Source of the DNA: an uncultured Oscillospiraceae bacterium
Lineage (GTDB): Bacteria; Bacillota; Clostridia; Oscillospirales; Ruminococcaceae
Direction of reading: 5' to 3'
Assembly (NCBI GenBank): GCA_934481385.1
Contig: CAKSPD010000002.1
Location: 1-64,000 of the forward strand
DNA length: 64,000 nt
The position numbers and the translations under genes are program-made. Position 1 is the stretch's first letter; each line of letters opens with the position of its first letter. The notes below the pieces were generated by a model, which was given only the letters and a program-made list of their open reading frames with translations, had not been told where the DNA came from and did not search any database. Positions 1 through 7,888 of the stretch are shown piece by piece.

Positions 1-1
1 A

Positions 2-77
2 TGGCAGGGGCAGAAGGACTTGAACCCTCGGCACGTGGTTTTGGAGACCACTGCTCTACCAACTGAGCTATACCCCT
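2..77 (-). tRNA. tRNA-Trp (anticodon CCA)
   Basis: Read on the minus strand, a 7-bp acceptor stem (AGGGGTA with TGCCCCT, one G-U pair), a D arm, a T arm with GGTTCAAGTCC, and an anticodon loop CTCCAAA give anticodon CCA for tryptophan. Discriminator G is followed by an encoded CCA. Confidence 0.95.
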
Positions 78-106
78 AAATCAATTGCTATCTTCACGAC
101 TTAGTT

Positions 107-135
107 ATTATATCACAAGATTATGCAATTGTCAA
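107..135 (-). promoter_or_regulatory. Sigma-A promoter of tRNA-Trp
   Basis: On the minus strand a perfect -35 TTGACA (130-135) and -10 TATAAT (107-112) are 17 bp apart. Transcription would begin about 25 bases before the tRNA 5' end. Confidence 0.85.
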
Positions 136-201
136 GGGAAATATTATTTTTCGTCATATGCAACAAATAATCAACACTATATTTGTGCATAGATTATAAA
201 T

Positions 202-1062
202 TCAGATTCCGAAATATTTAAGAATATTTCTTTCATCATCACAAAAGGGCTGAATTTTTTGAAATTCAATAAGGGAATCCTGAAAACCTCTGCCAAGACT
301 TATATCAGGCTTGACTGTTTTTCCATGATAATCAGAACCTATCGAAACATAAAGATTATATTTATCCGCAAGACTGCGATAATATCTGAACATTTCAACA
401 GTATGACGGCTGTAATAACATTCTATGCCGTCAAGACCGTTCTGTTTAAGTTCTGATATAAGAGCTTCAATTTCCTTTTCCGGTTTTCTGAGCTGATAGG
501 GATGAGCCATAACAGCAATACCGCCTGCATTATGAATAAGTCTGAAAGCCTCTCTGAAAGATGCTTTGTATCTCTTTATTTTATTAAATTCCGGTGTAGC
601 AAGATATTCTTCAAAAGCTTGTTTTATTGATGAAACATAGCCCTTTTCAATCATAGCATGTGCAAAGTGAGGACGTGCCACAACACCGCTTCCGGAATAT
701 TTCAGTACATCTTCTTCAGTAATGAATATATTATGCCTTGCAAGATATTCAATAAATGTTTTCACTCTGCTGATACGGGATTTTCTGAACAATTCACATT
801 TTTCAAGAAGTTCCGGATTATTTATATCTATGCCGTAACCTAAGATATGGAGGTCTTTGAACTCATCAGTACTTATTTCAATGCCTGTTATAAACTTCAT
901 ACCAAGTTCACTGCATTTCTTTTCTGCCTCTGCATTTCCGGATACATTATCATGGTCAGTAAGTGATATTATATTCACACCGTCCTCATAAGCTTTTTCC
1001 ATAAGTTCAGAGGGGGAAAGTTCACCGTCCGATTTATTTGAATGTGTATGCAGGTCAATCAT
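202..1062 (-). CDS. PHP-domain phosphoesterase (YciV/RNase AM type)
   Basis: A 286-residue protein with a full PHP domain. The N-terminus MIDLHTHSNKSDG carries the first metal-binding His pair and Asp. SLTDHDN follows near residue 34, GIEIS near 60, MAHPYQL near 186 and GSDYHG near 244. Relatives are nucleoside 3',5'-bisphosphate phosphatases or 5'-3' exoribonucleases that trim 5S rRNA and short RNAs; which substrate applies here cannot be told. There is no signal peptide, so it is cytosolic. The start is supported by AAGGAG seven bases upstream and by its own promoter. It is a single-gene unit divergent from the LRR gene. Confidence 0.85.
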   Translation of the reverse strand: MIDLHTHSNKSDGELSPSELMEKAYEDGVNIISLTDHDNVSGNAEAEKKCSELGMKFITGIEISTDEFKDLHILGYGIDINNPELLEKCELFRKSRISRVKTFIEYLARHNIFITEEDVLKYSGSGVVARPHFAHAMIEKGYVSSIKQAFEEYLATPEFNKIKRYKASFREAFRLIHNAGGIAVMAHPYQLRKPEKEIEALISELKQNGLDGIECYYSRHTVEMFRYYRSLADKYNLYVSIGSDYHGKTVKPDISLGRGFQDSLIEFQKIQPFCDDERNILKYFGI

Positions 1063-1093
1063 AAAAAAGCTCCTTAATAATATTTATAGTTAC

Positions 1094-1122
1094 ATTATAT
1101 CACAATCTGCACTGATAATCAA
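1094..1122 (-). promoter_or_regulatory. Promoter of the PHP gene
   Basis: Minus-strand TTGATT (1117-1122), 17 bp, TATAAT (1094-1099), followed by a 32-base leader with AAGGAG. Confidence 0.75.
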
Positions 1123-1140
1123 TTAATTTTTTGAAATTTC

Positions 1141-1169
1141 TTTACTTTTCATTTCAGAAATGATATAAT
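1141..1169 (+). promoter_or_regulatory. Promoter of the LRR-protein gene
   Basis: TTTACT (1141-1146), 17 bp, TATAAT (1164-1169). It lies back to back with the PHP promoter, so the two genes form a divergent pair. Confidence 0.7.
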
Positions 1170-1205
1170 AGAGAGTAATGATTAATTTTTGAGAGGTTTT
1201 AATAA

Positions 1206-2384
1206 ATGAGTTTTGATATTGAAGGAGACATTTTAAAGAAATATAAAGAGGAAAATGATGAGTATATTGTTGAAATTCCAGAGGGAATAAAACATATAGG
1301 GCGTTTCTGTTTTCACGACTCATACCATATCAGAAAAATAATACTTCCTGATACTGTTGAAAAGATTGACAGATTTGCATTTTCAGCGTGCAAAAATCTT
1401 TCTGATATAAATATTCCGTCTTCTGTAAGTATTATTGATGACTATGCTTTTTCACACTGTGAATCACTTGAATACATATATATTCCCGAATCGGTGAAAT
1501 TTATCGGCGACAATATTTTCAGCGATTGCTGTAATCTGAAAAAAATCGATATTTCGGAAAAAAATCAGAATTACAGGATTATTGACAATGTTCTTTTCAG
1601 CTATAATATGTCAAATCTGCTCTTCTATTCCGGTTCAGAAACAAATAAATATTACAATGTTCCTGAAGAAGTTTCAAGGATAGGCGGTTCTGCGTTTGAA
1701 AAAAGTGCGATTGAAAGAATAAATCTGCCTAAATATCTTGATATTATTGAGCATCTTGCTTTTTCGGATTGCAGAAATCTGAAAGAAATAAAAATTTCAA
1801 AAAATGTTACTGTTCTTAATTCAATGACATTTATGAACTGCATAAGCCTTAAAAGCATTGATATTCCTTTATCAGTCAAAAATATCAGAAATTACTGCTT
1901 TGACAACTGTACTTCACTTGAAACAATTAAAATGCCGTTTTATATTGAACTTGACGAAAATTCATTTATGCACTGTTCATCAATAAAAAATCTCACTCTT
2001 TTTGATAAAAAGTTCAGTTTTTCAGTTCATACAGAAAAAAATATACGATATTCCGATATGAAAAGACTGCTTGCATTTTTTAAAAGCAATCTTTCAGAAG
2101 AAAATTTCTCACTCATAAAACGTGCCGATTTTAAAATTCCTGTGGCTCTTTTTATGCTCCTCAATTTTGAAAATGATTTCTTTATCAGCTATATCAAAAG
2201 GAATATCAGAAAAGCTGTAAAAATTCTCACTGATGAAAACAACAGTATCACACTTAAAAGAATCCTCTATCTGAAATTAATCGAAAAAAAGCATATTTCT
2301 GAAATGATTGAGTATGCCGAAAGCACAGATAAAATCAATATCAAAAATATGCTTGAAGTTTACAGAATACAGAATAAATTATAA
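1206..2384 (+). CDS. BspA-like leucine-rich repeat protein (LRR_5)
   Basis: A 392-residue protein. Residues about 20-270 contain repeated units of the pattern IG..AF..C..L..I.IP.SV..I, the Treponema pallidum/BspA-type LRR_5 repeat. Such repeats form a curved solenoid for protein binding. There is no signal peptide, dockerin, sortase motif or membrane segment, so unlike secreted BspA adhesins this copy appears cytosolic. The last 120 residues are not LRR, are Lys- and Ile-rich and look helical. The start is the first ATG after GAGAGG. It has its own promoter, and the ligand is unknown. Confidence 0.8.
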   Translation: MSFDIEGDILKKYKEENDEYIVEIPEGIKHIGRFCFHDSYHIRKIILPDTVEKIDRFAFSACKNLSDINIPSSVSIIDDYAFSHCESLEYIYIPESVKFIGDNIFSDCCNLKKIDISEKNQNYRIIDNVLFSYNMSNLLFYSGSETNKYYNVPEEVSRIGGSAFEKSAIERINLPKYLDIIEHLAFSDCRNLKEIKISKNVTVLNSMTFMNCISLKSIDIPLSVKNIRNYCFDNCTSLETIKMPFYIELDENSFMHCSSIKNLTLFDKKFSFSVHTEKNIRYSDMKRLLAFFKSNLSEENFSLIKRADFKIPVALFMLLNFENDFFISYIKRNIRKAVKILTDENNSITLKRILYLKLIEKKHISEMIEYAESTDKINIKNMLEVYRIQNKL

Positions 2385-2392
2385 TATTTCTA

Positions 2393-2421
2393 TTGAAATT
2401 TTTTTCTGTATATGTTATAAT
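2393..2421 (+). promoter_or_regulatory. Promoter of pssA
   Basis: TTGAAA (2393-2398), 17 bp, TATAAT (2416-2421), with AAGGGG before the ATG at 2456. Confidence 0.75.
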
Positions 2422-2455
2422 CTGTTGTAAATAATATTTTTTAAGGGGTTTTCTG

Positions 2456-3097
2456 ATGATTGGATTTTATAATTATACTGTCATTTTAACATACATAGGT
2501 TTGCTTTCTTCAGCAACGGGTATTTTTCTTGCTTCCGGAGTCGGAAATATTCCTGCTTCTCCGAAGTATGCTATAATCTGTCTTATGATTTCGGGACTCT
2601 GCGATATGTTTGACGGAAAAATTGCCCGTACTTGCAAAAACAGAACTGAACAGGAAAAGCAGTTCGGTATTCAGATTGATTCCTTGTGTGATTTGGTATG
2701 TTTCGGTATACTGCCCTCTGTAATAGGTTATTCTGTCGGAATGAAAAACTGGCTTGATATTCCCATTCTTATATTATTTCCTCTCTGTGCTGTAATAAGA
2801 CTTGCATATTTCAATGTTACAGAAGAAAGCAGACAGAAAAAAACATCAGAAGTACGAAAAGTCTATGAAGGACTTCCTGTTACAAGCGTTGCACTTATTC
2901 TTCCCTTGCTTTACAGTTTCAGAGGCGATATAGGTCATAAACTTTTTCCTGCCGTCTATGGAATAGTTCTTTCAGTTATAGCAATCGCATTTATAACACG
3001 TTTTAAAATAAAGAAACCGAATATGAAATCAATGTTTGTATTTCTCGGAATAGGCGTACTTGAACTTTTATGGCTTCTTTACAGAACATCAAAATAG
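2456..3097 (+). CDS. pssA: CDP-diacylglycerol-serine O-phosphatidyltransferase
   Basis: A 213-residue integral membrane CDP-alcohol phosphatidyltransferase. The signature is complete: D50, D53-G54, A57-R58, G71, D75 and D79, which bind metal and the CDP moiety. The gap between AR and G is longer (12 residues) than the usual 8. Flanking hydrophobic stretches fit six or so membrane helices. The following motif CDLVCFGILPS resembles the Bacillus-type PssA (DxxSFGxxPA) rather than PgsA, and a separate PgsA is at 59001. It would make phosphatidylserine from CDP-diacylglycerol and serine. The decarboxylase Psd, the next step to phosphatidylethanolamine, lies at 53274. Single gene with its own promoter and terminator. 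Confidence 0.83.
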   Translation: MIGFYNYTVILTYIGLLSSATGIFLASGVGNIPASPKYAIICLMISGLCDMFDGKIARTCKNRTEQEKQFGIQIDSLCDLVCFGILPSVIGYSVGMKNWLDIPILILFPLCAVIRLAYFNVTEESRQKKTSEVRKVYEGLPVTSVALILPLLYSFRGDIGHKLFPAVYGIVLSVIAIAFITRFKIKKPNMKSMFVFLGIGVLELLWLLYRTSK

Positions 3098-3127
3098 GCA
3101 TACGGAATTTTATCCGTATGCCTTTTT
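3097..3127. terminator. Bidirectional terminator between pssA and the GGDEF gene
   Basis: Perfect 10-bp stem, GGCATACGGA (3097-3106) with TCCGTATGCC (3113-3122), loop of 6, then TTTTT. On the minus strand the stem is followed by a shorter T-rich tail, so it can end both convergent genes. Confidence 0.9.
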
Positions 3128-3134
3128 AATTTTA

Positions 3135-5078
3135 TTATGTTCTTCTGAGATAGCGTGAAGTTCTCTTTCGTTTTTTCTCCTCATACATTTTCTGGTCAGC
3201 CTTTGTAATCATGCTGAAAAGAGGAAATTCAGCTCTTGCTTCAGTTTCATAACAGCCTATACTTGCCTCAATTTTATAAGGCTTATCAATTGAACTGTTG
3301 ACTTCTTCCATTTTCTGATTTATTTTCTGAACAAGCATACTTGTCATATTTCTGTCAAAATTTTCAGAAAAGATAAGAAATTCATCTCCGCCGAATCTTG
3401 CACATATTTCACCATGTTCACAGCAGGATTTAAGTACTGATGCAAGTGTTCTAAGTGCAAAATCGCCTTCTTTATGACTATATTCATCATTTATAATTTT
3501 CAGTCCGTCCATATCAATGAACATAATCATAACAGTTCTGTGGTTTACTATACATTCCTTGAATATTTTGCTTGCGGCACGCACAAAACCGTTACGGTTG
3601 TATATTTCACAAAGAGGGTCTATTACATAAAGTTTATCAAGCTGTTTTATTGCGTCATTAAGCTGATTAAGCTTTCTGACGTTTTCAATCGCCATACTTA
3701 TATTCATCATAAGTGTATGGAAAAGCATGCTTGTTATGGGAATATCCGTATTAAGAACTATATTATAGCCGAAACATCTTTCACGGAAATGAAGCGGGAA
3801 GAAATAAATAATATTTCCGCCTCCGTCGACTTCAAAAGGATACATATCCTCACTTAAAAATGAATCCTTGTTAAGAAATTCACCGTTTACACGGCAGAAA
3901 GGAACTGTCATATATTTCGGATAACCTTCAATCTGATATTCTTCAACGGAATCAAAGGCATCTGATGCTTCATTTATCTGCTGGCGGAAACAGCCTTCCC
4001 AGTTATCACCAAGACACATATAGAAATTGTTGCATTTTATTTCTGAAAGAAAGCTGTTTATAATTCTTGAATGATTTTCAAGTGATTCACTGTCTGCGAG
4101 TGCAGAAGTCATACGGTTAAGAATAGATATATGATAGTTGCAGTTTTCAATTTTTCCGTATGTATCCTTTTTGAATGTTCTCATTTCCTGATGAGCCGAA
4201 TCCTGCGAACCACAGCCACAGCTTTCAGAAAATATAGGACTGGTAAATACCGTATGAGTTTTTGAAACAGTTTCACCATTATAAACAGATTCTATTATTT
4301 CGCATGCCTTTCGTCCGAGAAGTTTAAGAGGACGGTCAACTGAAGTTACCTCAGGGCAAAAATATCTTGCTGCTGATATATTGTCAAAACCTGTTACAAT
4401 AACATCATCAGGGATTTTTATTCCATGCTTTTCAAGTGTTATTATAACTGTGAGAGCCATTGCATCGTTTGCACATACAATAGCATCAGGGAACGAAAGC
4501 TTTGAATTTATTATTGCATTGGCTGCATGGAATCCGTCAATACTTCTGAATTCACCGAAATATACTCTTTCTCTTTCAAAATCAATTCCGTTTTCTGCAA
4601 GAACACTTTTATATGCCTCATATCTCTGACGGCTTTCAGGATTTTCCATAGGGCCTGAAACATAATTTATTCTTCTGGCATGATGTTCTTTTATTACATG
4701 GTTTACAATATCCTCCATAGCCCTGAAATTATCGACTTTAATATTATAAAACAGAGGATTTATTTCAGAATCAAAAACAACTGCCGGAATACCTGAATTT
4801 TTTATCTGTTCAGAAACCTTTTTTCTTACATCTAATGCACCTATGGTATTATCCATAAAAATTATTCCGTCAAATTTCCCGTAATTAACAAGATTGAATA
4901 TATTATATTCGCCCTTATCGTAATTTGAGTTTCCAAGAACTCCGCCATATGCTGTAAAATAGAATATATTTATATTTTTTTCAACTGCATATTCATTTAT
5001 CCCTCTTATAATATTCTGCTGATATTCTTCATCTATACCGGCAGTAAGAACCACAATATTTAAAATCTTGTTTTTCAC
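3135..5078 (-). CDS. LacI-type sugar-binding sensor fused to a GGDEF diguanylate cyclase
   Basis: A 647-residue protein. Residues 1 to about 290 match the periplasmic-binding-protein-like ligand domain of LacI-family repressors (Peripla_BP_3, ending in the SESCGCG motif), but there is no N-terminal HTH and no signal peptide or membrane segment. A middle region (about 300-470) has no motif I recognise. The C-terminal third is a GGDEF domain with FIDMDGLKIIND and an intact RFGGDEF loop, so diguanylate cyclase activity is expected. The RxxD inhibitory site five residues upstream is not present. It probably senses a cytosolic small ligand and makes cyclic di-GMP. Single gene with its own promoter. 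Confidence 0.85.
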   Translation of the reverse strand: MKNKILNIVVLTAGIDEEYQQNIIRGINEYAVEKNINIFYFTAYGGVLGNSNYDKGEYNIFNLVNYGKFDGIIFMDNTIGALDVRKKVSEQIKNSGIPAVVFDSEINPLFYNIKVDNFRAMEDIVNHVIKEHHARRINYVSGPMENPESRQRYEAYKSVLAENGIDFERERVYFGEFRSIDGFHAANAIINSKLSFPDAIVCANDAMALTVIITLEKHGIKIPDDVIVTGFDNISAARYFCPEVTSVDRPLKLLGRKACEIIESVYNGETVSKTHTVFTSPIFSESCGCGSQDSAHQEMRTFKKDTYGKIENCNYHISILNRMTSALADSESLENHSRIINSFLSEIKCNNFYMCLGDNWEGCFRQQINEASDAFDSVEEYQIEGYPKYMTVPFCRVNGEFLNKDSFLSEDMYPFEVDGGGNIIYFFPLHFRERCFGYNIVLNTDIPITSMLFHTLMMNISMAIENVRKLNQLNDAIKQLDKLYVIDPLCEIYNRNGFVRAASKIFKECIVNHRTVMIMFIDMDGLKIINDEYSHKEGDFALRTLASVLKSCCEHGEICARFGGDEFLIFSENFDRNMTSMLVQKINQKMEEVNSSIDKPYKIEASIGCYETEARAEFPLFSMITKADQKMYEEKKRKRTSRYLRRT

Positions 5079-5107
5079 ATTATCACTTCCTGATACTTAC
5101 TTATTAT

Positions 5108-5136
5108 ATAATAGCATTATATCTGAAATTTTTCAA
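5108..5136 (-). promoter_or_regulatory. Promoter of the LacI-GGDEF gene
   Basis: Minus-strand TTGAAA (5131-5136), 17 bp, TATTAT (5108-5113), about 30 bases before the ATG. Confidence 0.65.
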
Positions 5137-5211
5137 GTATTAGAAAAAAAATACAGAAATTTTGGAACTACTTCACAATTAATATATTTGTGATTTGTAA
5201 AAATTCAACAA

Positions 5212-5979
5212 TTATTTTATCGAAAAAAGTTTCATTCCGTTTCTGCAAGTAAGGTCAAGGATTTCCTGTGCGGAAAGACCTTTTACTTCACCGGCTTTTT
5301 CTGCTGTGTATGGTATCATAGAGCTGTCACATCTTTTTCCTCTTAACGGAACAGGTGACATATACGGGCAGTCAGTTTCAAGCATAAATCTGTCATTTGG
5401 AATGACTGAAAGTGCCTCAACGGATTTTCTTGCATTTTTATATGTAAGAACACCAGTAAAGCTTATATACATACCGAGATTTATAACTTCTTTTGCAGTT
5501 TCGGCTGAACCGCTGAAACAGTGCATTACTCCGGCAGGTTTATATTTTTTTAAAAGTTTCATAGTATCTTCCGTTGCATCACGGCTGTGAACTATAACAG
5601 GGTATCCGAGATTGTTTGCAAGCTCAAGCTGTTCACTGAATATTTTAATCTGTTTTTCCCTGTCATATCCCTCATAGTGATAATCAAGACCTATTTCTCC
5701 GACTGCCTTTATTTTCGGACAGGATTCAATCATTTTTTCAAGAACGGATATATAATCATCGGGAGTTCCGTCAATATCCTCAGGGTGTATTCCGACAGCC
5801 GTATAGATATAATCATAAGTTTCAGCAAGTTTTATATTACTCAGAGAATTTTCTATATCAGTCGATGCAAGCATAACATATCTTATACCCTTTCCGGTAA
5901 GAGATTCAAGAACTTCACTGCGGTCACTGTCAAAAGCACTGTCCGCATAATGTGCATGCGTATCAAAAATATTATCCAT
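5212..5979 (-). CDS. tatD: TatD family metal-dependent deoxyribonuclease
   Basis: A 255-residue TIM-barrel hydrolase of the TatD/YcfH family. It shows DTHAHYAD at the N-terminus, GEIGLDYH, VIVHSRDA, MHCFSGS and ETDCPYMSP, which supply the metal ligands and catalytic Asp. Homologues are 3'-5' exonucleases and are often annotated with tRNA or DNA repair roles. The open frame continues 14 codons further upstream to 6021. The ATG at 5979 (MDNIFDTHAHY) is preferred because it matches the family start and overlaps the stop of the upstream LCP-like gene by 8 bases (ATGGATAA), indicating translational coupling. Confidence 0.9.
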   Translation of the reverse strand: MDNIFDTHAHYADSAFDSDRSEVLESLTGKGIRYVMLASTDIENSLSNIKLAETYDYIYTAVGIHPEDIDGTPDDYISVLEKMIESCPKIKAVGEIGLDYHYEGYDREKQIKIFSEQLELANNLGYPVIVHSRDATEDTMKLLKKYKPAGVMHCFSGSAETAKEVINLGMYISFTGVLTYKNARKSVEALSVIPNDRFMLETDCPYMSPVPLRGKRCDSSMIPYTAEKAGEVKGLSAQEILDLTCRNGMKLFSIK

Positions 5980-6868
5980 CTTTTTCGCCCTTTCCGCTCT
6001 GATAATCCTTGAAGTATTCATCTTTTATTTCCTGCGGAAAACTTTCGTCCATAAGGAAATAGTTTCCTGTATTAGTTCCTGTAACCATTCTGAATCTTGA
6101 AATTGTAGTTCCGTAATTGAGCATAAACTGAATTGCATCTTTTTTCTCTTTATAGTCAACAGCAGTTATATTTGTGTTTACCATATCAATAAGAACATTG
6201 AAGTTTCTGTCAAGACTGTTTGCAAGTCTTTCACCGTCTGACTGATTTATCATAGCTGACATAAGAGAACCTACTATTGATGCACGCTGTTTTTCGCCGT
6301 CCTTAAAAAGAGGATAAGTAAGAAGGGTTACTATCTGTTTTCCGTTGAGGAACTGTTCCTTTTGGGTATCATCAAATCCCTGAATATCAACGCTTACTGC
6401 ATATGAAACACCGCCCATAATATCGCTCAGTTTGCAGAAAGCATTTTCATCAAATATTACATATTTAGGCGTATCAATTCCGAACTGCTGTGCTATGAAA
6501 TCAGAGGCATATTTCCCTCCGCCTGATTCATAATATTCAGCAATGCTGTACTGAACACCGTTTATAACCTGTATTGAATTTGAAGGGATTCCGACACAAA
6601 GAATTTTCTTTTCCTTTGGTATTGACCTTATAAGCATAAATGTTGATTTACACTTGCTTTCAGGTGTATCAAGAATAAACAGTATTGTATGGCTGTCTGC
6701 ATATTCTGCAACACCGGCAGTTTTTCCGACAGGTTCGCTCAATTCTACCTCCTTGCTTTTTTCGATATAGTTAAAGGCAAAAACTCCGACTCCTCCTATT
6801 GCAATAATAGCTATAAAAAACGTGAGGAGAAACGGTATTGCGATACTTCCCTTTTTTCTTTTTGCCAT
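5972..6868 (-). CDS. Divergent LytR-CpsA-Psr (LCP)-like membrane-anchored protein
   Basis: A 298-residue protein with a Lys/Arg-rich start, one N-terminal membrane helix (about residues 10-32) and an extracytoplasmic part. The order of blocks (HTILFIL, IPKEKKILCVGIP, YVIFDENAFCKLSDIMGGVSYAV, FLNGKQIVTLLTY, RASIVGSLM) follows the LCP fold. LCP enzymes attach wall teichoic acid or capsule to peptidoglycan. The canonical RSDT and IPRDT segments are replaced here (CKSTF; IPSNS), so catalysis is doubtful. It is coupled to the TatD gene. Upstream lies a region with DnaA-box-like repeats. The family call is by pattern only. Confidence 0.65.
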   Translation of the reverse strand: MAKRKKGSIAIPFLLTFFIAIIAIGGVGVFAFNYIEKSKEVELSEPVGKTAGVAEYADSHTILFILDTPESKCKSTFMLIRSIPKEKKILCVGIPSNSIQVINGVQYSIAEYYESGGGKYASDFIAQQFGIDTPKYVIFDENAFCKLSDIMGGVSYAVSVDIQGFDDTQKEQFLNGKQIVTLLTYPLFKDGEKQRASIVGSLMSAMINQSDGERLANSLDRNFNVLIDMVNTNITAVDYKEKKDAIQFMLNYGTTISRFRMVTGTNTGNYFLMDESFPQEIKDEYFKDYQSGKGEKDG

Positions 6869-6910
6869 TTTCTTAATCTTCCTTTCTGTATGAATTTCTT
6901 AGCAGAAAAG

Positions 6911-6984
6911 TTTTCAACATCTTTTTCCACAGCCTGTTGAAAACTGTGTTGAAAACTTTGCTGAATATTTTTCGGCTTTCAACA
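6911..6984. repeat. Phased array of DnaA-box-like 9-mers upstream of the LCP-like gene
   Basis: Four 9-mers begin exactly 12 bases apart: TTTTCAACA (6911), TTTTCCACA (6923), TGTTGAAAA (6935) and TGTTGAAAA (6947). The last two are the first motif in reverse. A weaker copy CTTTCAACA is at 6976. They differ from the DnaA box TTATCCACA by one or two bases. dnaA, dnaN and a full origin are not in the window. The sequence is clear; the DnaA link is inference. Confidence 0.5.
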
Positions 6985-7036
6985 AATATGATATTTTTTT
7001 TATGATAAAACCGCTTTTTTATGTTTTATTTCTGAC

Positions 7037-7065
7037 TTGAAAAAACATTCTGTTTATGATACAAT
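7037..7065 (+). promoter_or_regulatory. Promoter-like site facing the 3' end of the SLOG gene
   Basis: TTGAAA (7037-7042), 17 bp, TACAAT (7060-7065) with TG one base before the -10. It points into the 3' end of the opposing gene at 7079, and no plus-strand gene follows, so any product would be antisense. It may be chance. Confidence 0.35.
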
Positions 7066-7078
7066 ATATATTAAAGTT

Positions 7079-7786
7079 TCAGACAATATTCTGTATTGCA
7101 TTTTTTATCTTGTCTATATTTTTATACCTGTCTATAAGCGAATATACTGTATCTATTCCGAACCTGCATATATTAAGATTTTTTCTGACAGCATAATTTA
7201 CTGTCTGTGATGTTCCGGAATAATAATTCCCGTCATTGAGAAATGCTATTACTGCTGATGAATGGTCTACCATAAAATAATTTCTGTCACGGTAAAGAGT
7301 TCGTGATTCATTTTTATTTGTGGGCGAATAGCAGTATTTTATATCCGGATTTGATGACATTAATATAAGCTTGTCTGCTTCTTTTTCCACTTTATAGAGC
7401 AAATCAGCATATTCCTGCGGAAATCTGTCGGAATGGTGAAGATATGGCATAACTCCGATAAGGCTCATATTTTTCCCGTTTCTGCGACAGTCAGCAATAT
7501 ATTCCGCACCCCAGAGGTCAGCTCCTACGGCAAGACCGCTTATGAATGTATCATACCCGTTAAGATACGCTAAATCAAGGTATCTTTCAAGCAGACATCT
7601 TACAGTCTGGACTGTAATATCATAACAGGCATAGTTATTCTGATATGGAATAATGCTCTTTTCACGATGTCCTGAAATACAGACGGTTCTTTTTCTGTCG
7701 TTTCCGATACTGTCAGGACTTTCAAGAATTACTCCTGAATTCAGAGAATAAAAAGGCAATCTGAAACTCACTTCCTTTAAATACAC
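7079..7786 (-). CDS. SLOG-family protein (DUF1273/YpsA-like)
   Basis: Up to 235 residues. The core starts at RKRTVCISGHR (about residue 32) and contains ISGLAVGADLWGAEY and SNPDIKYCY, matching the Rossmann-like SLOG/YpsA fold that binds nucleotide-derived ligands. The function is not established for this branch. The frame opens with GTG at 7786, but the -10 box lies only about 10 bases upstream, which would leave almost no leader. A TTG at 7759, preceded by AAAGGA, is a possible later start. No partner gene is adjacent. Confidence 0.75.
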   Translation of the reverse strand: MYLKEVSFRLPFYSLNSGVILESPDSIGNDRKRTVCISGHREKSIIPYQNNYACYDITVQTVRCLLERYLDLAYLNGYDTFISGLAVGADLWGAEYIADCRRNGKNMSLIGVMPYLHHSDRFPQEYADLLYKVEKEADKLILMSSNPDIKYCYSPTNKNESRTLYRDRNYFMVDHSSAVIAFLNDGNYYSGTSQTVNYAVRKNLNICRFGIDTVYSLIDRYKNIDKIKNAIQNIV

Positions 7787-7796
7787 ATTATATAAG

Positions 7797-7825
7797 ATTA
7801 TATCATATTATCTTATATATTTCAA
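7797..7825 (-). promoter_or_regulatory. Promoter of the SLOG gene
   Basis: Minus-strand TTGAAA (7820-7825), 17 bp, TATAAT (7797-7802). It is very close to the GTG at 7786, implying a leaderless message or a later start. Confidence 0.65.
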
Positions 7826-7888
7826 GCGTATTAAAAAAACTGTCATTAAATTTTAACTTATTTTTATGAAAGAAAGGTATTTTTATCC

